From Tannerella sp. (GTDB lineage: Bacteria > Bacteroidota > Bacteroidia > Bacteroidales > Tannerellaceae): DNA of 5,042 bases. The stretch lies in the NCBI GenBank assembly GCA_031269635.1, contig JAISYY010000342.1, positions 1 through 5,042 on the forward strand, in the 5' to 3' direction. A model generated the notes under the pieces. The model did not search any database. It saw nothing but the letters and a program-made list of their open reading frames with translations, and was not told the DNA's origin. A program made the translations under genes and the position numbers. Below, piece after piece: positions 1 to 5,042 of this stretch. Position 1 is the stretch's first letter. The number at the start of each line of letters is the position of its first letter.

Positions 1-41
1 TGGATAATATACGGTTTATATCATATTAAAATTATATATCT
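1..41 (+). other. A/T-rich leader before the alpha-mannosidase start
   Basis: This short stretch holds only the untranslated leader of the first gene. It is strongly A/T-rich and has no purine-rich Shine-Dalgarno sequence, which is usual before Bacteroidota start codons. No confident promoter can be placed because the window begins too close to the gene. The upstream gene, and whether it is in the same operon, cannot be seen. Confidence 0.6.
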
Positions 42-2678
42 ATGAAAAAAAGATTTTTTATTTTTACCGTATGTATGCTCGGCATCACCTTCTTTGCCGG
101 AGCAGGAGAAAAACAAAAGAGTGCAGAACAACAGCCTGCCGTTAAAAAGGACACCATCCATGTTATCGGCCACGCCCACATGGATATGAACTGGTTGTGG
201 ACTACTTCGGAGACCATGAAAATGTGTCAGGACAATCTGCGCCAGGCCGTCGCTTTCATTTCCGAATATCCGGACTATACAATCCTGCAAAGCCAGGCGG
301 CAGTTTACAACTTTGTAGAAAAGGCCGATCCCCAACTTTTTGAACTGGTAAAGAAATGCGTCAAGGAAGGGCGATTAGAACCGGTTGGCGGCGAATGGAC
401 GGAAGGGGATGCCAACATGTCTTCGGGTGAAGCCATAGCCCGCTCTTTTCTTCAAGGACAAAGATACTTCCAGCAACATTTCGGGCGTATGACACATGTG
501 GGATGGCTGCCGGATAATTTCGGACATGTTTCCCAGATGCCGCAAATACTGAAATTAGCCGGTTGCGACTACTTCTTTTTTGCCCGTTGTAAACCTTATC
601 CCGGTTCATTCTGGTGGGAAGGGACAGACGGCTCTACGGTACTGGCTTACTGTAACGATAATTATAACGGCGATATCAATGACAATATAAAAGACGGATT
701 TGCCAGGTTTGCCCCCGGAAAACACAGGCTTTTCCATCCTACCGGCGAAGGAGACCATGGCGGCGGTCCTTACCGCGAACATATTGCAAAAATTCATGAA
801 CTGGATAAAAATCCCGATTATCCGGCTGCGGTTAAGTTTACTACCGCCGAATATTTTTTCAAACAGTTATCGAAAGAAATGGACGGGCGCCCCACGCACA
901 AGGGAGAGATGCAGTTCATTTTTGAAGGCTGCTACACGACTGTCGCCGACACCAAGGAAGGAAACCGTAACGGTGAAAACGCTCTTTTCACGAGCGAAGT
1001 ATTCAACACGCTACGCTGGCTGAACGGCGACCGTTATCCGGGCGATGAATTTCGCGACCTGTGGAGAACGATGACCTTCAACCAGTTTCACGACATACTG
1101 CCCGGATCGGCTATTTATGAAGCAAACAAGGAAGCTCATGCCCGCTACATGGATGTACTGTGGAAGTCCAATGACCTGCGCGACCAGGCTTTCAGGAAGA
1201 TTGCCGACGAAATCAAGTTCAAACCCGAACTCGGACAGGCTGTTGTGGCATTCAACCTTCAGCCACGCAAGCATACGGCCATCGTAGAAGCCGAAGTTTA
1301 TTCCCACGACGCTCCGGTGACCATCAATCCTGCCAGTTGGGGCGACTACTACGGTGACAAGAATATCGACGTCAGGGGCAAAGAAGAGGGCAAAGTAGCA
1401 TCCATCTTAGTCAGGGACGGATCGGGCAAGTCCTATCCCGCCCAGATCGTATCTTCGGAAAGAACGCCTCCGGGATTTACCTCCAAAGTACGCTTCATTG
1501 CCGGCGACATCCCTGCGGGCGGTTACAAAACTTTTTACGTGGACGCATCCAAACCGGGAGAAGACAATTCAACCGTGGTATTCAACGGCAATACCTTCGA
1601 GACCGATTTCTTCAAAATAAAAGTGAATATGGAAACCGGTGGAATCAGCAGCCTGATAGACAAACGTACCCAAAAAGAATATGTACAAAACGGTAAAGAA
1701 CTCAACCAACTGCATATCTCAATGGAAGACATGGCCGGAGGGATGAAAGCATGGACTATCAACAGGATTGTCGGCAAGGAATACGTAACGAATGTGGAAG
1801 GTGTCAGGCTTGCGGAAAATGGTCCGGTGAGGGCTTGCATAGAAACGGTAAAAAAATGGGGAAAATCGCGTTTTATTGAACGTACCTTCATTTACAAACA
1901 CTACCCGCGTATTGAATATGAACTGGAAGTCCACTGGTTTGAAACGGGCACTCCGTTCCAGGATTCCCCGATGCTTCGCGCCATCTTTCCCCTGACTTAC
2001 AAAGAGGACGCCAAATTTTACAGTCAGACGCCGTTTGACGTGGTGGAAAGAAGCCAAAGCCCATCTTTCGGAGGTCATTGGGGCGAGAAGAACGACGGAC
2101 AGGAAGTGCCTGCGCAGAAATGGGTGGACGTATCGGACGGAGAAACGGGTATGGCGTTGCTGAACAAATCAAAATACGGACATTCCTGGTTCAACGGAGA
2201 CTTGCGCCTGACGTTGATGCGCGCTGCCGGCGAACCGGATATTTACCCGAATATCGGGAAGTTCAACATCCATTATGCGCTGTATCCTCACGCCGGCGAC
2301 TGGACAAATGGCGTCTGGACGGAAGGCGAAGATTTTAATATCCCTGTCTATGCGGCAGAAGCGCCATCGTTGGCTATCGGCAAAACCCATGCGACCCGTC
2401 CGGAAGAGGCATCGCTGTATACCGTTTCCGCCGGCAATGTGGAACTTAGCGGTATAAAACGCTCGGAAGACGGAAAGATGTTGATCGTCAGGCTGGTGGA
2501 GACTCAGGGTAAAGCAACGGAAACCACCCTCAACCTGCCGGTGAAGGCAACGTCCGCAAGTTTGCTGAACCTTATTGAATTACCGTTGAAGGGAGCAAAA
2601 CCTTTAACCGTAAAGAATGGAGCGCTGACGGTTTCCCTGAAGCCGCATGAAATCGTAACGCTTGGAATCAAAAAGTAG
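42..2678 (+). CDS. Exported GH38 alpha-mannosidase
   Basis: The 878-residue product is predicted to be a periplasmic alpha-mannosidase (EC 3.2.1.24 type) that removes alpha-linked mannose from glycans by a retaining, zinc-dependent mechanism. The first ATG supplies a basic n-region (MKKR) and hydrophobic core; signal peptidase I cleavage probably falls near residue 22 (AGAG/EK). C11 sits inside the hydrophobic core, so this is not a lipoprotein. The catalytic domain (about 38-325) has HAHMDMNWLW at 44-53, with H46 and D48 as expected zinc ligands, and WLPDNFG at 155-161, with D158 as expected nucleophile and zinc ligand. GDHGGGP (237-243) and GCYTT...NRNGEN (296-313) are also typical of bacterial members. 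The helical middle domain (about 325-395) includes FNQFHDILPGS, where H350 is the fourth expected ligand. Beta-sandwich domains follow from about 400 to the end. Length is normal and no key residue is missing. Ligand roles come from the family by alignment from memory; linkage specificity (1,2, 1,3 or 1,6) cannot be read. Confidence 0.95.
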   Translation: MKKRFFIFTVCMLGITFFAGAGEKQKSAEQQPAVKKDTIHVIGHAHMDMNWLWTTSETMKMCQDNLRQAVAFISEYPDYTILQSQAAVYNFVEKADPQLFELVKKCVKEGRLEPVGGEWTEGDANMSSGEAIARSFLQGQRYFQQHFGRMTHVGWLPDNFGHVSQMPQILKLAGCDYFFFARCKPYPGSFWWEGTDGSTVLAYCNDNYNGDINDNIKDGFARFAPGKHRLFHPTGEGDHGGGPYREHIAKIHELDKNPDYPAAVKFTTAEYFFKQLSKEMDGRPTHKGEMQFIFEGCYTTVADTKEGNRNGENALFTSEVFNTLRWLNGDRYPGDEFRDLWRTMTFNQFHDILPGSAIYEANKEAHARYMDVLWKSNDLRDQAFRKIADEIKFKPELGQAVVAFNLQPRKHTAIVEAEVYSHDAPVTINPASWGDYYGDKNIDVRGKEEGKVASILVRDGSGKSYPAQIVSSERTPPGFTSKVRFIAGDIPAGGYKTFYVDASKPGEDNSTVVFNGNTFETDFFKIKVNMETGGISSLIDKRTQKEYVQNGKELNQLHISMEDMAGGMKAWTINRIVGKEYVTNVEGVRLAENGPVRACIETVKKWGKSRFIERTFIYKHYPRIEYELEVHWFETGTPFQDSPMLRAIFPLTYKEDAKFYSQTPFDVVERSQSPSFGGHWGEKNDGQEVPAQKWVDVSDGETGMALLNKSKYGHSWFNGDLRLTLMRAAGEPDIYPNIGKFNIHYALYPHAGDWTNGVWTEGEDFNIPVYAAEAPSLAIGKTHATRPEEASLYTVSAGNVELSGIKRSEDGKMLIVRLVETQGKATETTLNLPVKATSASLLNLIELPLKGAKPLTVKNGALTVSLKPHEIVTLGIKK

Positions 2679-2690
2679 TCGTTACTCAGG

Positions 2691-2768
2691 GGGGGGCTGT
2701 ATCAAAAGCGTGCAGATGACGCAGATTATATGGATTTGCGTGCTAATATCCTGTTGATACAGCCTCTT
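2691..2768 (+). terminator. Stem-loop after the mannosidase gene, possible terminator
   Basis: A perfect 11-bp inverted repeat, GGCTGTATCAA (2695-2705) and TTGATACAGCC (2754-2764), encloses a 48-base loop that itself contains a smaller hairpin (2719-2741). Four more outer pairs, three of them G-T wobbles, extend the base to 2691 and 2768. It starts 12 bases after the stop codon, a usual place for transcript-end structures. No T-tract follows, so factor-independent termination is not clearly supported; it may only protect the mRNA end. The GAGGCTGTNTCAA-type core is, from memory, a frequent intergenic palindrome in Bacteroides, which I cannot verify here. Confidence 0.45.
2719..2748. repeat. 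Intergenic hairpin repeat, copy 1 (ends TGCGTGCTAATA)
   Basis: ACGCAGAT (2719-2726) pairs with ATTTGCGT (2734-2741) with one G-T wobble, giving a small hairpin inside the larger stem-loop. The 12-mer TGCGTGCTAATA (2737-2748) at its right side recurs exactly at 3043-3054, also at the right side of a hairpin. This supports two members of one dispersed intergenic repeat of the ACGCAGAT/ATCTGCGT type. Confidence 0.5.
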
Positions 2769-2937
2769 GGGGTAATTCTGTAATATCAGTGATTAATCAG
2801 TTTTTGAATCTGCAAGATATATTAAAAAGATAGAATTGGATTTAAAGCATGATACATTGCTAATAGGCAAGGTTTCAAGAAAGTTTGTACCCTTTTTCCG
2901 AAAAAAAACGGTTGGATAATGACTGAATGTGCAGTTA

Positions 2938-2960
2938 AACTTCAACCAACAGTTGAAGTT
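2938..2960. promoter_or_regulatory. Perfect 9-bp palindrome, possible operator or mRNA hairpin
   Basis: AACTTCAAC (2938-2946) and GTTGAAGTT (2952-2960) are exact reverse complements around a 5-base spacer (CAACA). The half-site TTCAAC appears again at 2982-2987, 41 bases after the first, close to four helical turns. It sits about 130 bases upstream of the lipoprotein start. The arrangement could be a dimeric regulator site or an RNA hairpin; no T-tract follows, so a terminator is unlikely. The regulator, if any, is not in view. Confidence 0.35.
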
Positions 2961-3010
2961 GTTAAATGTGGAAATAGATTATTCAACCTTTCTGAAATAC
3001 CATAAAAACT

Positions 3011-3054
3011 ATGCGGATACCGGTAATTAAATCTGTGGTATCTGCGTGCTAATA
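3011..3054. repeat. Intergenic hairpin repeat, copy 2, in the leader of the lipoprotein gene
   Basis: ATGCGGATACC (3011-3021) pairs with GGTATCTGCGT (3037-3047) over 11 positions with two G-T wobbles and a 15-base loop. The right arm runs into TGCGTGCTAATA (3043-3054), an exact match to 2737-2748. It ends 32 bases before the start codon at 3087, so if the promoter is upstream the hairpin would lie in the 5' untranslated mRNA. Confidence 0.5.
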
Positions 3055-3086
3055 AAAATTTTAATAACAATAAAAATAACAAAAAA

Positions 3087-4421
3087 ATGAATAGAAAAAG
3101 ATTAATTATGGTGCAGGCATTGAGTGCAGGCATTCTCTGTCTGGGAATCATGTTTTCCTGCGGAAAAGAAGAAGAAGTAATAACCCCTCCGGTTGAATCC
3201 GACGTGCCGGATGATATTGAGGGTGATATCGTCTCGGTATTGGATTATGGCGCCAGGGGAGATGATCAGATCGATGATACGAGAGCCTTCCAGATGGCTC
3301 TCAATTCATTCGGGACAAAAGGGGGTACGGTGTATGCTCCACGCGGGACGTATCTTTTTACCGGCAGTTTGGATATCCCACAGGCAGTGACGCTGAAGGG
3401 CGCTTTTGAATCGGTTCCCGCTCATAACGGTATCCGCGACGAAGGCCTTCCCAAACCGGGAGATGACGGAACTACTTTCTTAGTTACCGGGGGTAAGGGA
3501 GATGAAAATGCAACTCCGTTTATCACCCTGAATACAAACAGTACGCTCCGCGGTGTGGTGTTATACTGGCCGCAGCAGGATCCGGAAAAAGAACCCGACG
3601 CCTATCCCTGGGGAGTGGCCATGCGCGGGAAAAATCCGGCATTACTCGACGTGGAAATGTTGAATCCTTACAATGCCATCGACGCCTCGCAAAACGAGCG
3701 CGCCCTGATTCGCAATATCAGCGGCCAGCCTCTCCGGCGGGGTATCTATGTGGACGGCATTTACGACATCGGGCGGATTGAAAATGTCCACTGGAATCCG
3801 TGGTGGAGCATGAAGCCTGCACTGCTCAACTGGCAGAAAGCGAATGGTGAAGCGTTTATTTTTGAGCGTACCGACTGGCATTATGTGCTCAATACGTTTT
3901 GTTTCGGATACAGGGTCGGATATAAGTTTGGCGGCAGTAGCACCGGCGTATGCAACGGCAATTTCCTGGGTATCGGCGCAGACGCCTGCCATACGTCGGT
4001 GCTGGTCGAAAAAAGCGCTCCGATGGGTTTGCTGATTACCAATGGCGAATTTGTGGCAATGGAAGGTGAAAATCCGACCATGGTGCAGGTTGGCACCGGC
4101 AACCAGGGAAATATAACCTTTTCCAACTGCGCCTTTTGGGGGCCATGCAACCAGAATGCCGTTATCGAAGGAACGGGAACCGTGACTTTTGCCGACTGTA
4201 TTCTCATGCAATGGGATAGAAACAGGGAAGGACGTTATTCCATTCAGGCAAATGGAGGTTCCGTAATTATCCGCGGATGTAATTTCATGACCAACAGCCC
4301 GCAGGTATTCATTGGCGAAAACGTGTCGCGAGCCGTTGTTACCGGCAATATCGTCAGGGGTAGCGTCAGGATCGAGAACCGGTCGGGCAATGCCGTCATA
4401 AAAGATAATTTAAGTAATTAA
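3087..4421 (+). CDS. Lipoprotein with pectate-lyase-like right-handed beta-helix
   Basis: The 444-residue product is an exported lipoprotein with a parallel beta-helix fold of the Pectate_lyase_3 / GH28-related type. The chosen ATG keeps the basic n-region (MNRKR); the next ATG (3108) would lose it. The lipobox ends at C25 (IMFSC) and is followed by GKEEE, an acidic tail of the kind that directs Bacteroidota lipoproteins to the cell surface, then a Pro/Asp-rich linker to about residue 47. The hallmark N-terminal motif, DYGARGDDQIDDTRAF at 53-68 with the GGTVYAPRGTYLF strand at 79-91, opens the helix. Short, Gly/Asn-rich coil repeats run to the C-terminus (for example about 205-235, 340-375 and 385-444). 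An aromatic patch, HWNPWW (235-240), and several Trp/Tyr residues could bind sugar. Catalytic residues cannot be assigned, so it may be a polysaccharide lyase, a glycosidase or a binding protein. Position next to an alpha-mannosidase suggests glycan use, without naming the substrate. Confidence 0.85.
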   Translation: MNRKRLIMVQALSAGILCLGIMFSCGKEEEVITPPVESDVPDDIEGDIVSVLDYGARGDDQIDDTRAFQMALNSFGTKGGTVYAPRGTYLFTGSLDIPQAVTLKGAFESVPAHNGIRDEGLPKPGDDGTTFLVTGGKGDENATPFITLNTNSTLRGVVLYWPQQDPEKEPDAYPWGVAMRGKNPALLDVEMLNPYNAIDASQNERALIRNISGQPLRRGIYVDGIYDIGRIENVHWNPWWSMKPALLNWQKANGEAFIFERTDWHYVLNTFCFGYRVGYKFGGSSTGVCNGNFLGIGADACHTSVLVEKSAPMGLLITNGEFVAMEGENPTMVQVGTGNQGNITFSNCAFWGPCNQNAVIEGTGTVTFADCILMQWDRNREGRYSIQANGGSVIIRGCNFMTNSPQVFIGENVSRAVVTGNIVRGSVRIENRSGNAVIKDNLSN

Positions 4422-4425
4422 GAAA

Positions 4426-4467
4426 CTGTTTAAGAATTTTTCTGCGAAGTTATTTGCGTCTAAACAG
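4426..4467. repeat. 7-bp inverted repeat just after the beta-helix gene
   Basis: CTGTTTA (4426-4432) and TAAACAG (4461-4467) are exact reverse complements 28 bases apart, starting 5 bases after the stop codon. The stem is short and the loop long, so it is a weak structure; it could mark a transcript end or be chance. Confidence 0.3.
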
Positions 4468-4480
4468 GCTCGTTCGTTTA

Positions 4481-4649
4481 TTGTGCCGTTAGGCACAACA
4501 TATTGGTAGAAAAGACAAATACCCTGTACCATTCCCCCGTCCCGTACGGGACGGAATGTGTTACCGGAAACCCACATTCCGTCCCTGCCGGGACGGTGAT
4601 AGCGGTGGTTGGAGATGATTTTCTACCAACATACTGTCCCTGCGGGACA
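4481..4649. repeat. Mirror-symmetric composite palindromic element (REP/BIME- or MITE-like)
   Basis: Three nested layers share one centre near 4566. The outermost are two hairpins: TTGTGCC-GTTA-GGCACAA (4481-4498) and TGTCCC-TGC-GGGACA (4635-4649). Inside them is a perfect 11-bp inverted repeat, TTGGTAGAAAA (4503-4513) and TTTTCTACCAA (4619-4629). The core is a pair of 24-base arms (4537-4560 and 4573-4596). Read outward from the centre, the left flank (4492-4513) and the reverse complement of the right flank (4619-4640) agree at 18 of 22 positions, so the two ends look like diverged inverted copies of one unit. No open frame, transposase or clear target duplication is present. A dispersed repeat is the best reading; family membership is not proven. 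Confidence 0.65.
4537..4596. repeat. Core inverted repeat with 24-base arms
   Basis: The left arm (4537-4560) and the reverse complement of the right arm (4573-4596) match at 21 of 24 positions; the only differences are three adjacent central bases (GTA against TGC). The loop is 12 bases (4561-4572). Each arm is also partly self-complementary: 4537-4554 is a perfect 18-bp palindrome (CCGTCCCGTACGGGACGG) and 4579-4596 forms CCGTCCC-TGCC-GGGACGG. The sequence can therefore form one long hairpin or two short ones. Confidence 0.75.
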
Positions 4650-4659
4650 TTTGGAGATG
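4609..4659. repeat. Direct repeat TTGGAGATG, two copies
   Basis: TTGGAGATG occurs at 4609-4617 and 4651-4659, 42 bases apart. Each copy follows a GTCCCTGC(C)GGGAC hairpin (4581-4594 and 4636-4648), with a longer gap in the first, so the hairpin plus tail looks duplicated with an internal deletion or insertion. Confidence 0.5.
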
Positions 4660-4675
4660 CGACAATTTAATCGCA
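4658..4675. repeat. Small 5-bp hairpin
   Basis: TGCGA (4658-4662) and TCGCA (4671-4675) pair around an A/T-rich 8-base loop. It directly follows the symmetric element and overlaps the end of the second TTGGAGATG. The stem is short and would carry little weight alone. Confidence 0.3.
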
Positions 4676-4676
4676 C

Positions 4677-4710
4677 TCCCTGTAAGGCGGAAAAATCCGC
4701 AGGACAGGGA
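4677..4710. repeat. Two-level GC-rich hairpin upstream of the last lipoprotein gene
   Basis: An outer 7-bp stem, TCCCTGT (4677-4683) with ACAGGGA (4704-4710), is separated by a 3-by-3 internal loop from an inner 5-bp stem, GCGGA (4687-4691) with TCCGC (4696-4700), capped by AAAA. It ends 40 bases before the start at 4751. No T-tract follows on the + strand, so it is more likely a leader hairpin or repeat unit than an intrinsic terminator. Confidence 0.55.
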
Positions 4711-4750
4711 AAGTCCGGGAAGAATGTAATATTAAAATTTAAAAAATAGA

Positions 4751-5042
4751 ATGATGATTAAGAAAAGAATTTTACTGTCGGGCTTGTTCCTTGCGATTGT
4801 CTTTACTTCCTGCAAGAAATCACCGGCATGGACAGACGAAATGCTCAAGGAGTATAAGGACTATAATTTTGTGGTTGGAACTCAAACCATAGGCGCAATC
4901 TACAAGTTTACGGAAAAACCGGTATTGATAGAAACGGCGGAACGCATCATTGCGATGGGTTCCAACATCCTGAAAATCTCGCTGAATCCGGCTTGGCAAG
5001 AGAATGCGTACGATAGGGAAACTCCTGAAAAATTCAGGCAGG
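4751..5042 (+). CDS. Lipoprotein, probable TIM-barrel glycosidase-like, 3' end cut off
   Basis: Only the first 97 codons are visible; the frame is open to the window edge. The N-terminus MMIKKRILLSGLFLAIVFTSC is a lipoprotein signal peptide with the lipid-modified cysteine at residue 21, followed by KKSPAW. Two ATGs stand in tandem (4751 and 4754); either keeps the signal, so the exact start is open. The leader is A/T-rich without a Shine-Dalgarno sequence. The mature part has FVVGTQTIGA (40-49), then a helix-like stretch (about 57-69) leading into MGSNILKISL (69-78). This strand-helix-strand order resembles the start of a (beta/alpha)8 barrel as in clan GH-A glycosidases, but the catalytic acids would lie beyond the window, so enzyme activity is not shown. 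Its place after a beta-helix lipoprotein and a mannosidase fits a glycan-degradation locus. Confidence 0.8.
   Translation, partial: MMIKKRILLSGLFLAIVFTSCKKSPAWTDEMLKEYKDYNFVVGTQTIGAIYKFTEKPVLIETAERIIAMGSNILKISLNPAWQENAYDRETPEKFRQ

Larger units (their letters stand above)
2679..3086. other. 408-base intergenic region with hairpins and repeats
   Basis: No credible gene lies here; short frames on either strand lack a plausible product. The stretch holds a stem-loop directly after the mannosidase stop, two copies of an imperfect hairpin repeat (2719-2748 and 3011-3054), a perfect 9-bp hairpin (2938-2960), and an A/T-rich leader before the next start. I saw no convincing Bacteroides-type promoter (TTTG about 20 bases before TAnnTTTG). 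The gap length and hairpins suggest the lipoprotein gene is transcribed separately from the mannosidase, but this is inference. Confidence 0.7.
4422..4750. other. 329-base intergenic region filled with palindromes
   Basis: There is no gene here. After a short A/T-rich start with a 7-bp inverted repeat, the stretch 4481-4710 is a chain of hairpins, described separately. The last 40 bases (about 4711-4750) turn A/T-rich again and form the leader of the next gene, with no Shine-Dalgarno sequence. No clear promoter was found. Confidence 0.75.

Noticed and set aside
1..8. TGGATAAT at the window start recurs at 2913-2920 upstream of the second gene.
   Set aside because: An 8-base A/T-rich match with no shared flanks or spacing to the starts is easily chance.
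2790..2799. 10-bp palindrome TGATTAATCA followed two bases later by TTTTT.
   Set aside because: The stem would be A/T-rich with no loop, too weak for a terminator, and such short palindromes are common in A/T-rich gaps.
2803..2838. TTTG (2803-2806) followed by TAGAATTG (2831-2838), a near match to the Bacteroides promoter TTTG / TAnnTTTG.
   Set aside because: One base of the -7 element is wrong and the spacing of 24 bases is longer than the usual 19-21, so it is not safe to call.
2942..3151. 69-codon minus-strand frame with a hydrophobic Leu/Phe-rich stretch, overlapping the lipoprotein start.
   Set aside because: The hydrophobic stretch is the antisense of the A-rich leader and of the lysine/arginine-rich signal start; no supporting context exists.
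3642..4211. 189-codon open frame on the minus strand opposite the beta-helix gene.
   Set aside because: It lies fully within a gene with clear domain signatures, has no recognisable protein features or leader, and fits a shadow frame.
4481..4710. Possible CRISPR array because of repeated GTCCC/GGGAC units.
   Set aside because: Repeats are not uniform in length or spacing, occur in both orientations and lack regular spacers; no cas gene is nearby.
4707..4719. GGGAAAGTCCGGG resembles the conserved GGAAAGTCCGGGC segment of bacterial RNase P RNA.
   Set aside because: The sequence after it turns A/T-rich at once and runs into a lipoprotein gene; none of the other conserved RNase P RNA parts is present, so this is a chance match or at most a fragment.

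Overview
This window looks like part of a Bacteroidales genome (Bacteroides/Parabacteroides-like). The evidence is moderate GC content, A/T-rich leaders without Shine-Dalgarno sequences before every start codon, Bacteroidota-style lipoprotein signal peptides with short charged tails after the cysteine, and carbohydrate-active enzymes in series on one strand. The species cannot be fixed from the sequence alone.

Layout: all three genes are on the + strand. (1) 42-2678 encodes a complete exported glycoside hydrolase family 38 alpha-mannosidase. (2) 2679-3086 is a 408-base gap with a long stem-loop just after the mannosidase stop, two copies of an intergenic repeat that share the 12-mer TGCGTGCTAATA, and a perfect 9-bp palindromic hairpin. 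(3) 3087-4421 encodes a complete lipoprotein with a pectate-lyase-like right-handed beta-helix and an acidic, surface-type tail after the lipid cysteine. (4) 4422-4750 is a 329-base gap filled almost entirely with palindromes. Its core (4481-4649) is symmetric about position 4566, with outer hairpins, an 11-bp inverted repeat, and an inner pair of 24-base arms. (5) 4751-5042 is the 5' end of a second lipoprotein gene, cut by the window edge, whose visible mature part resembles the start of a TIM-barrel glycosidase.

Taken together this reads as a fragment of a glycan-degradation locus. Two lipoproteins, probably at the cell surface, may bind or cut a polysaccharide or glycoprotein glycan, and a soluble periplasmic alpha-mannosidase may trim mannose from the imported pieces. 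No SusC/SusD pair, regulator or transporter lies in the window, so this scheme and any shared substrate are inference. The large structured gaps suggest the genes are not one tightly packed operon.

The least ordinary item is the mirror-symmetric palindrome cluster at 4481-4649. I read it as a REP/BIME-like or MITE-like repeat, not as a new gene system. I found no CRISPR array, tRNA, rRNA or transposase.
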